The notes below the pieces were generated by a model, which searched no databases, was not told the origin of the DNA, and was given only the letters and a program-made list of their open reading frames with translations. Positions 16,470 to 25,102 of a stretch of 64,000 nt of DNA are shown piece by piece. The stretch lies in assembly GCA_965204715.1 (NCBI GenBank), contig OZ242009.1, positions 496,001 through 560,000 of the forward strand, given 5' to 3'. Each line of letters opens with the position of its first letter. Position 1 is the stretch's first letter. This DNA is from CATOSP01 sp965204715 (lineage in GTDB: Bacteria > Chloroflexota > Dehalococcoidia > Lucifugimonadales > UBA3495). The translations under genes were made by a program, and so were the position numbers.

Positions 16470-16994
16470 TCAGTAGGCCGGTGAACGCCACTCGAAGGCC
16501 AGGGTAGCGTAGCGGACGAACACGGCCCCGCCGGGCGCACCCAACGGGCCGTTGATGGCCAGGAGCGCGATGGTGTGTTCGCCGCCCGGCTGTGGTTCGG
16601 CGGTAACAACCACCCGCTGGGGCACGTTGAACCCCTGCACTGCTCCAAGCTGGCGATTGCAGTCGCCGTCGATCCAGAGTTCGCCGTAGTCGTCGATGCA
16701 GGTCTCGAACAGTACCCGTGTGTCCCGGACATCGTGGCCGTCGATGGTCTCCGGCAGGGTGACCTTGGTGCGATACCAGGCGAAGGTGAGGCCGTGGGAC
16801 CGCCACTCGCCCAGGTCGTCGATGGTCTCCCACCCGGAGTCGTCGTAGTCGGGCAGGCGGGCCGGGCTTCCCGCCATCTGCGCGACCAGTCCCTCGTTGG
16901 CCTCGCCGGGCACCAGCCCCTGGGCGAAGCGCCACTGTCCTTTAACAGTCTCCAGGTCCTGGGGGTTTGTGAGATCCAGGTCTGCTCTTGGCAT
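16470..16994 (-). CDS. Galactose-binding-like (glycoside hydrolase family 2 sugar-binding) domain protein
   Basis: A 174-residue protein that looks like a free-standing jelly-roll sugar-binding domain, the N-terminal domain type of family 2 glycosidases. The pattern is WRFAQG, then DSGWETIDDLGEWRSHGLTFAWYRTKV near residues 53-78, VLFETCIDDYGELWIDG near residues 93-109 and HTIALLAINGPLG near residue 141. No catalytic domain is attached. The ligand is unknown. There is no signal peptide, so it is probably cytoplasmic. Confidence 0.65.
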   Translation of the reverse strand: MPRADLDLTNPQDLETVKGQWRFAQGLVPGEANEGLVAQMAGSPARLPDYDDSGWETIDDLGEWRSHGLTFAWYRTKVTLPETIDGHDVRDTRVLFETCIDDYGELWIDGDCNRQLGAVQGFNVPQRVVVTAEPQPGGEHTIALLAINGPLGAPGGAVFVRYATLAFEWRSPAY

Positions 16995-17029
16995 CGGCGT
17001 ATCCTCCTTGATTGCTCAGCTTGGGTTGA

Positions 17030-17788
17030 TCAGGTGTTCCTGAGCCTGTTTAGTTCTTCTTCCAGTTCGCGGACGCGGGCTTCAGCCCGGAGCCGGGCGT
17101 CGCGCTCGTTGTCGGCTCGTGACCTCTCGTCCTCTATGAGGTCCTTCAGGTCCTCGAATCTGACGATGTGAAGTCCCGTATCAGGGTCATACCAGCCCAG
17201 ATTGCCGTCTTCCCAACGGAGGTTGATGTCGAGGACTGCGCTGTAGCCCTGGAGGGAGCCGTCCCCCAGGGTCTCGATGGGAATGGGTTGGTACTGGCTG
17301 TCAACGAGGCGGTCCCCGGCGAGGCGCGTCCTGTGGTACTGACCGGTCTTGTCGAACCGCCAGTACTCCGGGATGCCCCAGGCTTCATAGCCCCTTCGCT
17401 TTACTCCGGTGTCACGGCGTCCGGTGCCGCTGGAGGTGATTTCCAGGACAAAGTCCGGCGGCTTGCCCTGCTCCGAGATGATGTAACCGTTGTTGTCATC
17501 GTAGAGTTGAGGGTCCGCGTTGAAGGCGATGAGCAGGTCGGGGTTCAGCAGGCCGGCTTGGCTGGTGGCCGGCGCAGGGCTCATGTACCGGTCGCTCCCG
17601 ATGATGGTGGTGTCCCGGTTGCCGAAATGCTGGATGATGTGGTGTACGCTGCCTTGGGCGTGCAGGTGCTCGAAAGTGGTCAACTCCCCCTCGATCAGCA
17701 TCCGCTCCTCGGGGTCTGGCACGTCCGGGAGCGGGGGTACGATGCGCTTGCGTCCCGGCGCTAACGAAGTGGGGTTTCTTGCCGTCAT
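17030..17788 (-). CDS. Uma2-family putative restriction-endonuclease-fold protein
   Basis: A 252-residue Uma2-family protein (PD-(D/E)xK nuclease-like fold, common in Chloroflexota and cyanobacteria). Core features are NPDLLIAFN near residue 82, PPDFVLEITSSGTGRRDTGVKRRGYEAWGIPEYWRFD near residues 109-145 (the E-x-T/S and K of the nuclease-like core), and a charged coiled coil (residues 215-250, rich in Arg/Glu) at the C-terminus. Biological role unknown. Located between the sugar-binding protein and NpdG, all on the minus strand. Confidence 0.82.
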   Translation of the reverse strand: MTARNPTSLAPGRKRIVPPLPDVPDPEERMLIEGELTTFEHLHAQGSVHHIIQHFGNRDTTIIGSDRYMSPAPATSQAGLLNPDLLIAFNADPQLYDDNNGYIISEQGKPPDFVLEITSSGTGRRDTGVKRRGYEAWGIPEYWRFDKTGQYHRTRLAGDRLVDSQYQPIPIETLGDGSLQGYSAVLDINLRWEDGNLGWYDPDTGLHIVRFEDLKDLIEDERSRADNERDARLRAEARVRELEEELNRLRNT

Positions 17789-17874
17789 CTCGGACCTCGG
17801 GAAGCTTGGGGCGGGTTGTCTTGATGACCGGGAGTCGAGCCGATCCTGAAATGGGACCTCTTCTGAACTAACGG

Positions 17875-18522
17875 TTAGACGCCCACGATCTTGATGCCCG
17901 CGTGTATGCGGTAGATGCGGTTGATATTCACCAGCATGGGGGTAATCTGCTCCACGTACTTGGAATTGGAAAGCGCGCCGCCGTCCACGGGGCGTAGCTG
18001 GGGAATCTTCCTCACCAGGTCCATGACGACGGACTTGGCCTCCGCGTGGTCGGAGCAGACCACCACGTCACCCTCCATCTCCTTGTCCGGTTCCTGGAGT
18101 TCCTCGGCGCTGACGTTCTGGAAGGCGGACACGACCAGGGAACCCGGCAGCAGTTCCTGGGCTTCCTCCGCGGCGGAACCGGCTTCGACCTCGATGGCGC
18201 TCGCGCCGCGCCCCCTCTGGAATTGCATGGGGGCGATAACGTCCACCACCACCTTGCCTGCCAGGGCGTCGGGAATTTGCTCCAGGGTCGGGCGCTGTCC
18301 CTCGTAGGGGAACGCCAGGAACACCACGTCGGCTGCGGCTGCGGCATCGGCGTTGGCCGCCCCGCTGATGCTGGCTCCGGGGGCCGATTCCCGCAACTCG
18401 TCCGCGGCAGCGGCGGCGCGGGCAGCATCCCTGGAACCGATGATGGTCGCCTCACCCGCCAGGGCCAACCGCAAAGCAAGGCCCCGCCCCTCAGGTCCGG
18501 TGCCGCCCAAAAACGCCAGCAT
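17875..18522 (-). CDS. npdG: NADPH-dependent F420 reductase
   Basis: A 215-residue enzyme that passes hydride between NADP(H) and coenzyme F420. The N-terminus LAFLGGTGPEGRGLALRLALAG is the nucleotide-binding motif typical of F420:NADP oxidoreductases. IIGSRDAARA follows (NADP phosphate selectivity), then DVVFLAFPYEGQ near residue 65 and AFQNVSAEELQ near residue 133. This is the clearest sign that the organism makes or uses F420. No other F420-dependent enzyme is recognisable in the window. The start follows TGGAGGACTC. Confidence 0.85.
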   Translation of the reverse strand: MLAFLGGTGPEGRGLALRLALAGEATIIGSRDAARAAAAADELRESAPGASISGAANADAAAAADVVFLAFPYEGQRPTLEQIPDALAGKVVVDVIAPMQFQRGRGASAIEVEAGSAAEEAQELLPGSLVVSAFQNVSAEELQEPDKEMEGDVVVCSDHAEAKSVVMDLVRKIPQLRPVDGGALSNSKYVEQITPMLVNINRIYRIHAGIKIVGV

Positions 18523-18694
18523 GAGTCCTCCAATTCTCGACCGTATGAATGTATCTGAGCATACTATATAGGCTTTACTGGTTCAGGGGAAGCTGACCAA
18601 TGCATCCATTGCTCTGGACCAAGGCTCACTCTCCTCAATTCTGTGACCATCGGATATACTAAGGGCACTCGCTCTTTGAATCGGTACGTCGGTT

Positions 18695-19753
18695 ATGATA
18701 GAACACTATACGATCGCGGACATGCTGACTTGGCTAGAAGATAAGACCCTCGTGATTAATCGGGACTACCAACGCAGCGATAGTGTATGGCCTCAAGCAG
18801 CTAAGGCGTACCTTATTGATACGATATTACGAGATCTGCCGATCCCACCAATTTACCTACGAACTGACGCGGACCCTGTTACCTTGAAGAGTTATCGTGA
18901 GGTAGTTGACGGGCAGCAACGTATCTCTGCAATCAAATCTTTTGTCGATGGCGAATTCTCATTGGGGCAGAATCAAGAGACTTTCCAGGAGAACGCCGGT
19001 AAGAAATACCTTGACCTCGAGCCGAATATCCAGAGGGATTTTCTAAATTACCAAGTGCCTTGCGCGCAGCTATTTAACGCGCCTGATCCCAAAGTATTCG
19101 ATATATTTCGCCGCCTGAATACATACAACTATAGATTGTCCCCTCAGGAACTAAGGCATGGAAAATACCAGGGACGTTTCCGGGATGCTGTTGTGGAAAC
19201 AACTAGGAGATGGAGCGTTCTGTGGGACACATATCAAATCAACAACAAGCGAGCTAGAGTACGTATGGCTGATGATGAGTTGACCGCGCAAATGTACGGT
19301 GTAGTTTTGGAAGGCGTATGCGATGGCGGTCAGCCGAAAATTGAAAGGTTGTACAAGAAGTATGATAGTGAATTGCCTTCCGCAGTCCCGCATAAGGTAG
19401 AATCTACCATCGAATTTATCATTGAGAATCTTGACCCCGTAATGCACACTGGCTTAGCAGCAGCTCCGCACTATCTCATGCTATTCGCTGCTGTGTCTCA
19501 TGCGCGGATAGGGATTCCAAAGGGGGACATGGGTGAAGATTTTCCGGCACCTGACGAACGTGTGCTAAAAGACCTTCCTGCCGCAGTCTCCAATTTGTCG
19601 ATGTTGGGAGGTGTATTGGACATTGGATCCGAAGAAGTTCCCAAGCGATTCGCAGACTTTAAGACTGCTTCATCGGCTACGACGCAACGCATAAGATCGA
19701 GGCGGGTTCGATTTCCGATCTTGTATAAGGCGTTGTTGCCTGAGCCGATCTAA
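18695..19753 (+). CDS. DUF262 domain protein (GmrSD/ParB-like nuclease family)
   Basis: A 352-residue DUF262 protein. The motif INRDYQRSDSVWP near residues 22-34 and the catalytic-type VDGQQRISAI near residues 70-79 are the hallmark ParB-like elements of DUF262, a domain found in the type IV restriction enzyme GmrSD, in BrxU and in many putative defence genes. DIFRRLNTYNYRLSPQELRHGKY near residues 136-158 is also characteristic. The C-terminal DUF1524 (HNH) half of GmrSD is absent. Codon use is AT-richer than neighbours. The next gene starts two bases after the stop, so the pair forms one cassette. Confidence 0.82.
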   Translation: MIEHYTIADMLTWLEDKTLVINRDYQRSDSVWPQAAKAYLIDTILRDLPIPPIYLRTDADPVTLKSYREVVDGQQRISAIKSFVDGEFSLGQNQETFQENAGKKYLDLEPNIQRDFLNYQVPCAQLFNAPDPKVFDIFRRLNTYNYRLSPQELRHGKYQGRFRDAVVETTRRWSVLWDTYQINNKRARVRMADDELTAQMYGVVLEGVCDGGQPKIERLYKKYDSELPSAVPHKVESTIEFIIENLDPVMHTGLAAAPHYLMLFAAVSHARIGIPKGDMGEDFPAPDERVLKDLPAAVSNLSMLGGVLDIGSEEVPKRFADFKTASSATTQRIRSRRVRFPILYKALLPEPI

Positions 19754-19755
19754 CC

Positions 19756-20361
19756 GTGCGAAGGGATAGTCTCCCGCTTCTTTATGCTCGGTACGAACGT
19801 CGGAGCAGAGAGCTTTCAGATCGGTTTCGTGCCAGCCTATTATCTAGTTTCCCTTGCGAGTCAATTCATCCAGATGGCAGGCTATATCTTCTGTGTAGAC
19901 TTCAAGCCTTGTGGGGCGAATTCAGTCGAGAATTGATCGTCAGGTCTGCGTTGGGTGGATGCCGCACCCGCAGAGGAGTTATATTAGCCAAAGCTCCCGG
20001 TGTGAACAACATGGCTGATATCAGGCGAGCACTGGGAAAAACAATGCTTCAGAGTCCCGGTATGTATTGGGAAGATCCGAAGTCCGCAGTGATGTACGCT
20101 AATGCTCTCAAGGTCAACAACTACCAGGAGATCAGTAAGGGTCTTGCCTCTGCAAAAACTGAAGACATAAAGTCTTTAAGAAATTTCATCGTCCATCCAA
20201 ATGCCTGGACTCGATTAAGATATGAGCAAGTTGCTAGAAATTTAAGGATGTCTGGAATGAGTCCCGATCGTATGTTGTCGCAGCCGATTCCTGGAGGGGC
20301 CACACTGTTCGAGTCATGGGTTCACCAACTCTTGATTGCAGCTTGGAATTCGGTCGAGTAG
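19756..20361 (+). CDS. Hypothetical protein with HEPN-like Rx4H motif, partner of DUF262
   Basis: A 201-residue, largely helical protein translated from a GTG two bases after the DUF262 stop, so coupling is likely. Near the C-terminus, LRNFIVHPN has Arg142 and His147, the R-x4-H spacing of HEPN ribonucleases, within a helical segment after EDIKSLRN. That resembles the MAE_28990/HEPN-type proteins sometimes found beside DUF262 genes. Assignment rests on this motif and context; no overall match is recognised. Low GC like its partner. Possible role: the effector or toxin half of a defence module. Confidence 0.6.
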   Translation: MRRDSLPLLYARYERRSRELSDRFRASLLSSFPCESIHPDGRLYLLCRLQALWGEFSRELIVRSALGGCRTRRGVILAKAPGVNNMADIRRALGKTMLQSPGMYWEDPKSAVMYANALKVNNYQEISKGLASAKTEDIKSLRNFIVHPNAWTRLRYEQVARNLRMSGMSPDRMLSQPIPGGATLFESWVHQLLIAAWNSVE

Positions 20362-20407
20362 TGCAGGGAGTTAGAACTTGCGATCATATACAGGAGGTCC
20401 CTAACCC

Positions 20408-21589
20408 ATGCCCGATCTGAAACGGACCGCCGCCATTGTTGGCATCCACGAGCATGTCACGCGGTACGCGCCGGACAAGAGCGAGCTGCAAATCCAGGGG
20501 GAGAGCGTCATCAAGGCGCTGGAGAACGCTGGCCTGACCAAGCAGGACGTGGACGGGCTGCTCACCGCCTCCAGTTCTTCGCGCAACAGCGGGCTTGCCC
20601 TGGCCGACTACTTGAATATGTACCCCAGCTACGTGGACAACACCACCGTCGGGGGCGGTTCCTTCGAGTTCCACCTTTCCCACTGCTTGAATGCCATCGC
20701 CGCGGGCCGCATGAACTGCGCCGTCATCACCTACAGCAGCCTGGCACGCTCTGGCGGCGTATCGGTGGGCACCGGAGGCGTGGGACGGTTCGGGCATCCG
20801 AGGCTGGAACCCTCGCCGGACAGTTTCGAGGAACTGTACGGCCTGACCACCGTGGGCCTCTACGCCATGATCGCCCAGAGGCACATGCACCTGTACGGCA
20901 CGACCTCGGAGCAGCTTGCCGAGATCGCAGTGGCGGTTCGTCATCACGCCTCGATGAACCCGGAGGCCCTGTTCCGCAACCCCATGACGGTCAAGGACGT
21001 GGTGAACTCCCGGATGATCTCCGCGCCGCTGCACCTGCCGGACTGCTGCGTCATCACAGACGGGGGCGGCGCGGTGGTGGTTGCTTCCGCGGAGGTGGCG
21101 CGGAACTGCCGCCACACCCCCGTATGGGTCCTGGGCGCGGGCGAGGCGGTGGCCCACCAGGGCGCGGGAAAGCGGGACTTGCAATACATTGCGGCCCGGC
21201 AGAGCCACGGACCGGCTTTTGCAATGGCGGGCATCACTCACGACGACATCGATATGGCGATGATTTACGACTCCTTCACCATCACCGTGCTGGAGACCCT
21301 GGAGGACCTGGGGTTCTGCGAGAAGGGCGAAGGAGGGGACTTCGTATCGGGCGGGCGTCTGAAAGTTGGAGGGGAGTTGCCCATCAACACGGACGGGGGC
21401 GGGCTGTCGTCCAACCACCCGGGGATGCGGGGAATCTTCCTGCTGATGGAGGCCACCCGTCAGCTCCGGCATGAGTTCGAGGGCACGCCACGCCAGGTGC
21501 CCAATTGCAGCATTGCACTGTGCCACGGCACCGGCGGCGCGCTGGGGACCCGGCACAGCGGCGGGACCGCCATCCTGGGGAGGGATTAG
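20408..21589 (+). CDS. Thiolase-like (SCP-x/Ltp2 type) protein
   Basis: A 393-residue thiolase-fold protein of the lipid-transfer-protein type. AAIVGIHEH starts the protein; GESVIKALENAGLTKQDVDGLLTASS is at residues 32-57, and the C-terminal CHGTGGALGTRHSGGTAIL near residue 365 is typical. The nucleophilic Cys expected around residue 87 (GGGSFEFHLSHCL) is not in the canonical position, as in thiolase-like aldolases such as Ltp2. Together with the OB-fold gene four bases downstream it most likely forms a CoA-ester aldolase/thiolase complex in side-chain degradation. GGAGGTCCCTAACCC precedes the ATG. Confidence 0.85.
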   Translation: MPDLKRTAAIVGIHEHVTRYAPDKSELQIQGESVIKALENAGLTKQDVDGLLTASSSSRNSGLALADYLNMYPSYVDNTTVGGGSFEFHLSHCLNAIAAGRMNCAVITYSSLARSGGVSVGTGGVGRFGHPRLEPSPDSFEELYGLTTVGLYAMIAQRHMHLYGTTSEQLAEIAVAVRHHASMNPEALFRNPMTVKDVVNSRMISAPLHLPDCCVITDGGGAVVVASAEVARNCRHTPVWVLGAGEAVAHQGAGKRDLQYIAARQSHGPAFAMAGITHDDIDMAMIYDSFTITVLETLEDLGFCEKGEGGDFVSGGRLKVGGELPINTDGGGLSSNHPGMRGIFLLMEATRQLRHEFEGTPRQVPNCSIALCHGTGGALGTRHSGGTAILGRD

Positions 21590-21592
21590 GCC

Positions 21593-22003
21593 ATGACGAC
21601 GTGGACCAAGCCTCTGCCTACCGTTTCCGGCGAGACCAAGCCTTTCTGGGACGCCTGCCGCCGCGGGCAGCTACTCATACAGAAATGCGACCGCTGTGGT
21701 GAGTTCCAGTTCTACCCCAGGGGAATCTGCGCCAACTGCTGGTCGGAGGACATCAGGTGGGTAACTGCCAGCGGCAAGGGGACGGTCTGGACCTTCACGG
21801 TCACCTACCAGAACCGCACCCCGGGGTTTGCCGAGGACGTTCCCTACGTACTGGCGCTGGTCGAATTGGAGGAAGGGGTGCGGATGTTCACCAACATCAT
21901 CGAGTGCCAACCCCGGGACGTGAGCATCGGTATGCCAGTAGAAGTCACCTTCGTCCAGGCCAACAACCAGATTTCGGTGCCCTACTTCAAGCCTGCGGGC
22001 TGA
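21593..22003 (+). CDS. Zn-ribbon/OB-fold (DUF35) protein, thiolase partner
   Basis: A 136-residue DUF35 protein. The rubredoxin-like zinc ribbon is CDRCGEFQFYPRGICANC near residues 26-43 (two CxxC pairs), followed by the OB-fold with GKGTVWTFTVTYQNRTPGF near residues 61-79. Proteins of this family bind acyl-CoA and pair with thiolase-like subunits. Its ATG lies four bases past the thiolase-like gene, so the two are co-translated. A second pair of the same type is at 52206-53985. Confidence 0.88.
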   Translation: MTTWTKPLPTVSGETKPFWDACRRGQLLIQKCDRCGEFQFYPRGICANCWSEDIRWVTASGKGTVWTFTVTYQNRTPGFAEDVPYVLALVELEEGVRMFTNIIECQPRDVSIGMPVEVTFVQANNQISVPYFKPAG

Positions 22004-22017
22004 GCACTCCAGAGATA

Positions 22018-23055
22018 CTAACCCTCTGCGCGGAGAAGGTTGTCAGCCAGGGCTTCAATGCGTTCCCGCTGCGGCACACAGTCCAACCAGCGCTGGGGGA
22101 TTGCAGATGCGCCGTAGCGGGCGCCCAGCACGGCCCCGGCTACGGCAGCGTTGGTGTCAGTATCACCGCCGGCTCCGACCACGGCCACCAGTGCGTCCTC
22201 GAGCGTTAACGGCGTCGCCATAGCCCACAGACCAACCTCCAAGGCCAGCAGGGTATGGCCGATCAGTCTCTGGTCGCACTTAAGCCATTCGATGCCACCG
22301 GGAATGTCTGACCTATTAGCGATCCCGTCCAGAATGACCGACGGTATGCCATCGTTACGGGCTTTGGCTGCCATGTCGAGGGTGCCGTCTGCCTCAGCGG
22401 CTTCCACCAGGGCGGCAAGATCAGGCTCGACGCCCTGGAGCAGGAAGGCTATCGCGGCGTTTATGATGATGCAGGACCACTGACACGCGGGAGCGTAGTG
22501 GGTGACAGCGCAGGTGGACGCCGAGTCGCGCACCAGGATGTTGGGGCTGCCGTGGCGGGCAAGGGCCACTGGCGCGCAGCGCATCACCCCGCCGTTGGGC
22601 GCAATGTGGCCGCGCGATTCATATATCCGTCTCGCTGCCTCGGGCAGTTCTACACCAGCTTCCAGCAGTCTGATAACGGCTCTGGTAGTGTAGCCAATAC
22701 CGCGCCCGTTCTCCCGCATCCATATCACCAAACGGCCGGCAAAACCAGCGGCACAATCACCGCCCTCCACCAGTGCCTCGCCCAGATCAACGGCCTGGGC
22801 TAAGTCGTCGTCCATGGGACGCCGCGCTTCTGCGGGATTGATTACCGTCACGCCACCAGGATATAGCTGGTCAATGTAGCTGTACCAATTGCCCTCTACC
22901 GGGAGACCGAGGAGATTGCCGACCGCCAGCCCCAACAAGACGCCGCGGGCACGGTCTTGTAGTACGTCCGGGTCGAGTTGGGAACTCCCGGGACTCTGGA
23001 GCAACCGTACGATATTGGGAGCATTGGTAACTATTCCATCACTCATCATGGACAT
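22018..23055 (-). CDS. ADP-ribosylglycohydrolase family protein
   Basis: A 345-residue DraG/ARH-type protein. RARGVLLGLAVGNLLGLPVEG near residues 35-55 is the family start; RPMDDDLAQA near residue 79 takes the place of the usual TDDT metal motif; and VVGAGGDTDTNAAVAGAVLGA near residues 286-306 carries the second metal-binding acidic cluster. These enzymes remove ADP-ribose from proteins or nucleic acids with two Mg ions. The first motif has changed its Thr but retains the acidic pair. Target unknown. It is convergent with the OB-fold gene. Confidence 0.85.
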   Translation of the reverse strand: MSMMSDGIVTNAPNIVRLLQSPGSSQLDPDVLQDRARGVLLGLAVGNLLGLPVEGNWYSYIDQLYPGGVTVINPAEARRPMDDDLAQAVDLGEALVEGGDCAAGFAGRLVIWMRENGRGIGYTTRAVIRLLEAGVELPEAARRIYESRGHIAPNGGVMRCAPVALARHGSPNILVRDSASTCAVTHYAPACQWSCIIINAAIAFLLQGVEPDLAALVEAAEADGTLDMAAKARNDGIPSVILDGIANRSDIPGGIEWLKCDQRLIGHTLLALEVGLWAMATPLTLEDALVAVVGAGGDTDTNAAVAGAVLGARYGASAIPQRWLDCVPQRERIEALADNLLRAEG

Positions 23056-23070
23056 CCATGCCTTTCTGGT

Positions 23071-23862
23071 TTACATCACCGACCGTACCAACCCTCCGTC
23101 AACCAGGATAGTCGTTCCGGTTATGTAGCTGGACTTGGTGGAGGCAAGGAAGGCCACCAGGTTGGCCAGTTCTACGGGCTGGCCGACACGGCCCAGGGCC
23201 GTCTCCGAGGCGCGTTGGGCCAAGGCTTCTTCCACGGAGATGCCCAACTCGTTGGCCCGGGACGTGACGTTGGAGAGCATCCGGTCGCTGAGGATGGAAC
23301 CGGGGCAGACGTTGTTGACCAGGATGTTGTCCCGGCCTACCTCGTCGGCCAGGCTCTTGGCCCAGGCAACCACGCCCATGCGCGTCGCGCCGGACAGGGC
23401 CAGGTTGGGGATAGGGTTGTAGACTGTGCTGGCCAGGATGTTGATGATGCGGCCTCCGCCCTGGTTTCGCAGGTGGGGCAGGGACTCGCGGGACATACGG
23501 GCGAAGAACAGGAGCGACCGCTGCACGGCCACGGCCCACTGGTCTTCGTCGGCGGTGGCGGCCCTGGCCAAGGGCGGCCCTCCGGAGTTGTTGACCATTA
23601 TGTCCAGTTGGCCGAAGCGTTCCACCGTGGCAGCCACCAGGTCTATGATGGTGGAGTGGTTGTCGAGGTCGCCTGGGAAGGACATCACCTCGGCCCCGGT
23701 TGACTCCCGGATTTCATCCGCGGCGGCGTCCAGGTCGGCCTTGGTGCGGCTGCACACGGCTACCTTGACGCCCTCCTGGGCCAGAACCTCGGCACAGGCC
23801 CGTCCCAGGCCCTTGCTCGCGCCTCCGACTATTGCAACTTTGCCCGCCAATTCAAGGTCCAT
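23071..23862 (-). CDS. SDR-family protein with altered catalytic motif
   Basis: A 263-residue SDR. The cofactor motif VGGASKGLGRACAEVLA is near residues 12-28, VNNSGG near residue 91, and the C-terminal ITGTTILVDGGL is typical. In place of the normal YxxxK the sequence reads ILASTVYNPIPNLALSGATRMG, so Tyr and the following Lys spacing are not canonical. This variant is frequent in 3-oxoacyl-ACP reductase-like paralogues annotated as FabG. The substrate is unknown and activity may differ from classical SDRs. It lies 15 bp upstream of the ADP-ribosylglycohydrolase on the same strand, so an operon is likely. Confidence 0.85.
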   Translation of the reverse strand: MDLELAGKVAIVGGASKGLGRACAEVLAQEGVKVAVCSRTKADLDAAADEIRESTGAEVMSFPGDLDNHSTIIDLVAATVERFGQLDIMVNNSGGPPLARAATADEDQWAVAVQRSLLFFARMSRESLPHLRNQGGGRIINILASTVYNPIPNLALSGATRMGVVAWAKSLADEVGRDNILVNNVCPGSILSDRMLSNVTSRANELGISVEEALAQRASETALGRVGQPVELANLVAFLASTKSSYITGTTILVDGGLVRSVM

Positions 23863-24031
23863 ATTCCGAAGGCTCCCTTTTCAGACTCGATTTTGACTTG
23901 GCAACCAATTATATCAGGGGGGTATGGTACGGCCAATTTGGGACTGGCAACGGATGAGCAGCATAACGAGCGGGGTAAAATTCCCCGGATGGTATACTGG
24001 CGCTCAAACGCCCAGTGGACGCTTATAGCCG

Positions 24032-25093
24032 ATGATTGAGTTGACACCCGTTCAATCCATACTTCCCGACGATGGTCTGGCCGAAGAAATAGAGGCCGCC
24101 GCGGTCCAGTTGGCCCAGGGCGCGGGGGAAATTCTGTCCAGCCGTTTCGGGCAGCGCATCGCCGTCGAGTACAAGGACAAGGAGCAGCGGGACCCGGTTA
24201 CCGAGGTTGACAAGGCTTGCCAGGAATACTTGGTCCGCGAGATCAGCAAGTTGTACCCCGAGCACAGCATCCTCGGCGAGGAAGGCGGAGGAGACGAGTC
24301 AGGGGAGGCGGAGACCCCCTGCAAAGACATAGTGTGGGTGCTGGACCCGCTGGACGGCACGACGAACTTCCTGAACGGCCTGCCGGTCTTCGCATCGTCC
24401 ATCGGAGTGCTTTACCGGGGGCGTCCCCTGGCCGGGGCGATGTTCGTCCCCTGGCCCGTCGACGGTGGCGGGTTCGTGCTCCATTGCAGGCGCGGCGCAG
24501 GCTGCTTTGCCGGAGCGGCTGCTGCGTGGGGCGGTGGGCGGGATACAAATGCTGCTGCGTGGGGCGGTGGGCGGGATACAAACGCTGCTGCGCGGAGCGG
24601 CGGACGGGACTACGAAGAACGCACGGCGGTCTACGAATCGGAAGAAATCGTCAACAACCGGCTGGTGGGACTGCCGGGGTTCTTCGGGCAGTCAACCCGC
24701 TTCGGCAAGGGACTCAAGGGCAGGACCGGCGAGGTACGCACCACCGGCAGCATCGCCTACGAGCTGGCAATGACGGCCTGCGGAGTACTGCAATACGCCG
24801 TGATTGGCGCGCCCCGGATGTGGGACATGGCCGCGGGGGCGCTGGCGGTCATGGAAGCGGGCGGGACGGTGATGACGCGACTGCACGGCCAGAAGCGTTG
24901 GCAGCCGATGGACTCGCTGGTCCCTTCGTGGGACGCCAACCCCCCAACCCTGAAGGAACTGCGCCAGTGGGTCGCTCCCCTGGTGGCGGGCAACAACCAC
25001 GTAGCCCCATTGGTGGCCCACAACCTGCGCCGAAGGTTCAGCGTGAAGGCAAAGCTGCGGCCGGTAGTGAGGAAGTTGCGGGGACGGAGGTAG
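24032..25093 (+). CDS. Inositol monophosphatase family phosphatase with in-frame repeat insert
   Basis: A 353-residue Mg-dependent phosphatase of the IMPase/FBPase superfamily. Metal ligands are in SILGEEGGG (residues 79-87), WVLDPLDGTTNFLNGLP (residues 105-121) and MWDMAAGALAVMEAGG near residue 268. Length exceeds the usual 260-270 residues partly because of an insert at residues 163-193 formed from three copies of an 11-residue unit (AAWGGGRDTNA type) between the substrate loop and the C-terminal domain. The C-terminus also has a basic tail. Possible substrates are inositol-P, histidinol-P or nucleotide phosphates. Divergent from the SDR. Confidence 0.85.
   Translation: MIELTPVQSILPDDGLAEEIEAAAVQLAQGAGEILSSRFGQRIAVEYKDKEQRDPVTEVDKACQEYLVREISKLYPEHSILGEEGGGDESGEAETPCKDIVWVLDPLDGTTNFLNGLPVFASSIGVLYRGRPLAGAMFVPWPVDGGGFVLHCRRGAGCFAGAAAAWGGGRDTNAAAWGGGRDTNAAARSGGRDYEERTAVYESEEIVNNRLVGLPGFFGQSTRFGKGLKGRTGEVRTTGSIAYELAMTACGVLQYAVIGAPRMWDMAAGALAVMEAGGTVMTRLHGQKRWQPMDSLVPSWDANPPTLKELRQWVAPLVAGNNHVAPLVAHNLRRRFSVKAKLRPVVRKLRGRR
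24518..24610 (+). repeat. 33-bp in-frame minisatellite in the IMPase-like gene
   Basis: Two complete 33-bp units (24518-24550 and 24551-24583), identical by eye except for the last base, are followed by a diverged 27-bp partial unit (24584-24610). The unit begins GCTGCTGCGTGGGGCGG. Because 33 is a multiple of three, copy number can change without breaking the gene. Confidence 0.9.
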
Positions 25094-25102
25094 AGGTGTG
25101 AA

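Noticed and set aside
24518..24610. CRISPR-like short repeat array
   Set aside because: Units are directly adjacent with no spacers and continue the reading frame of the phosphatase.
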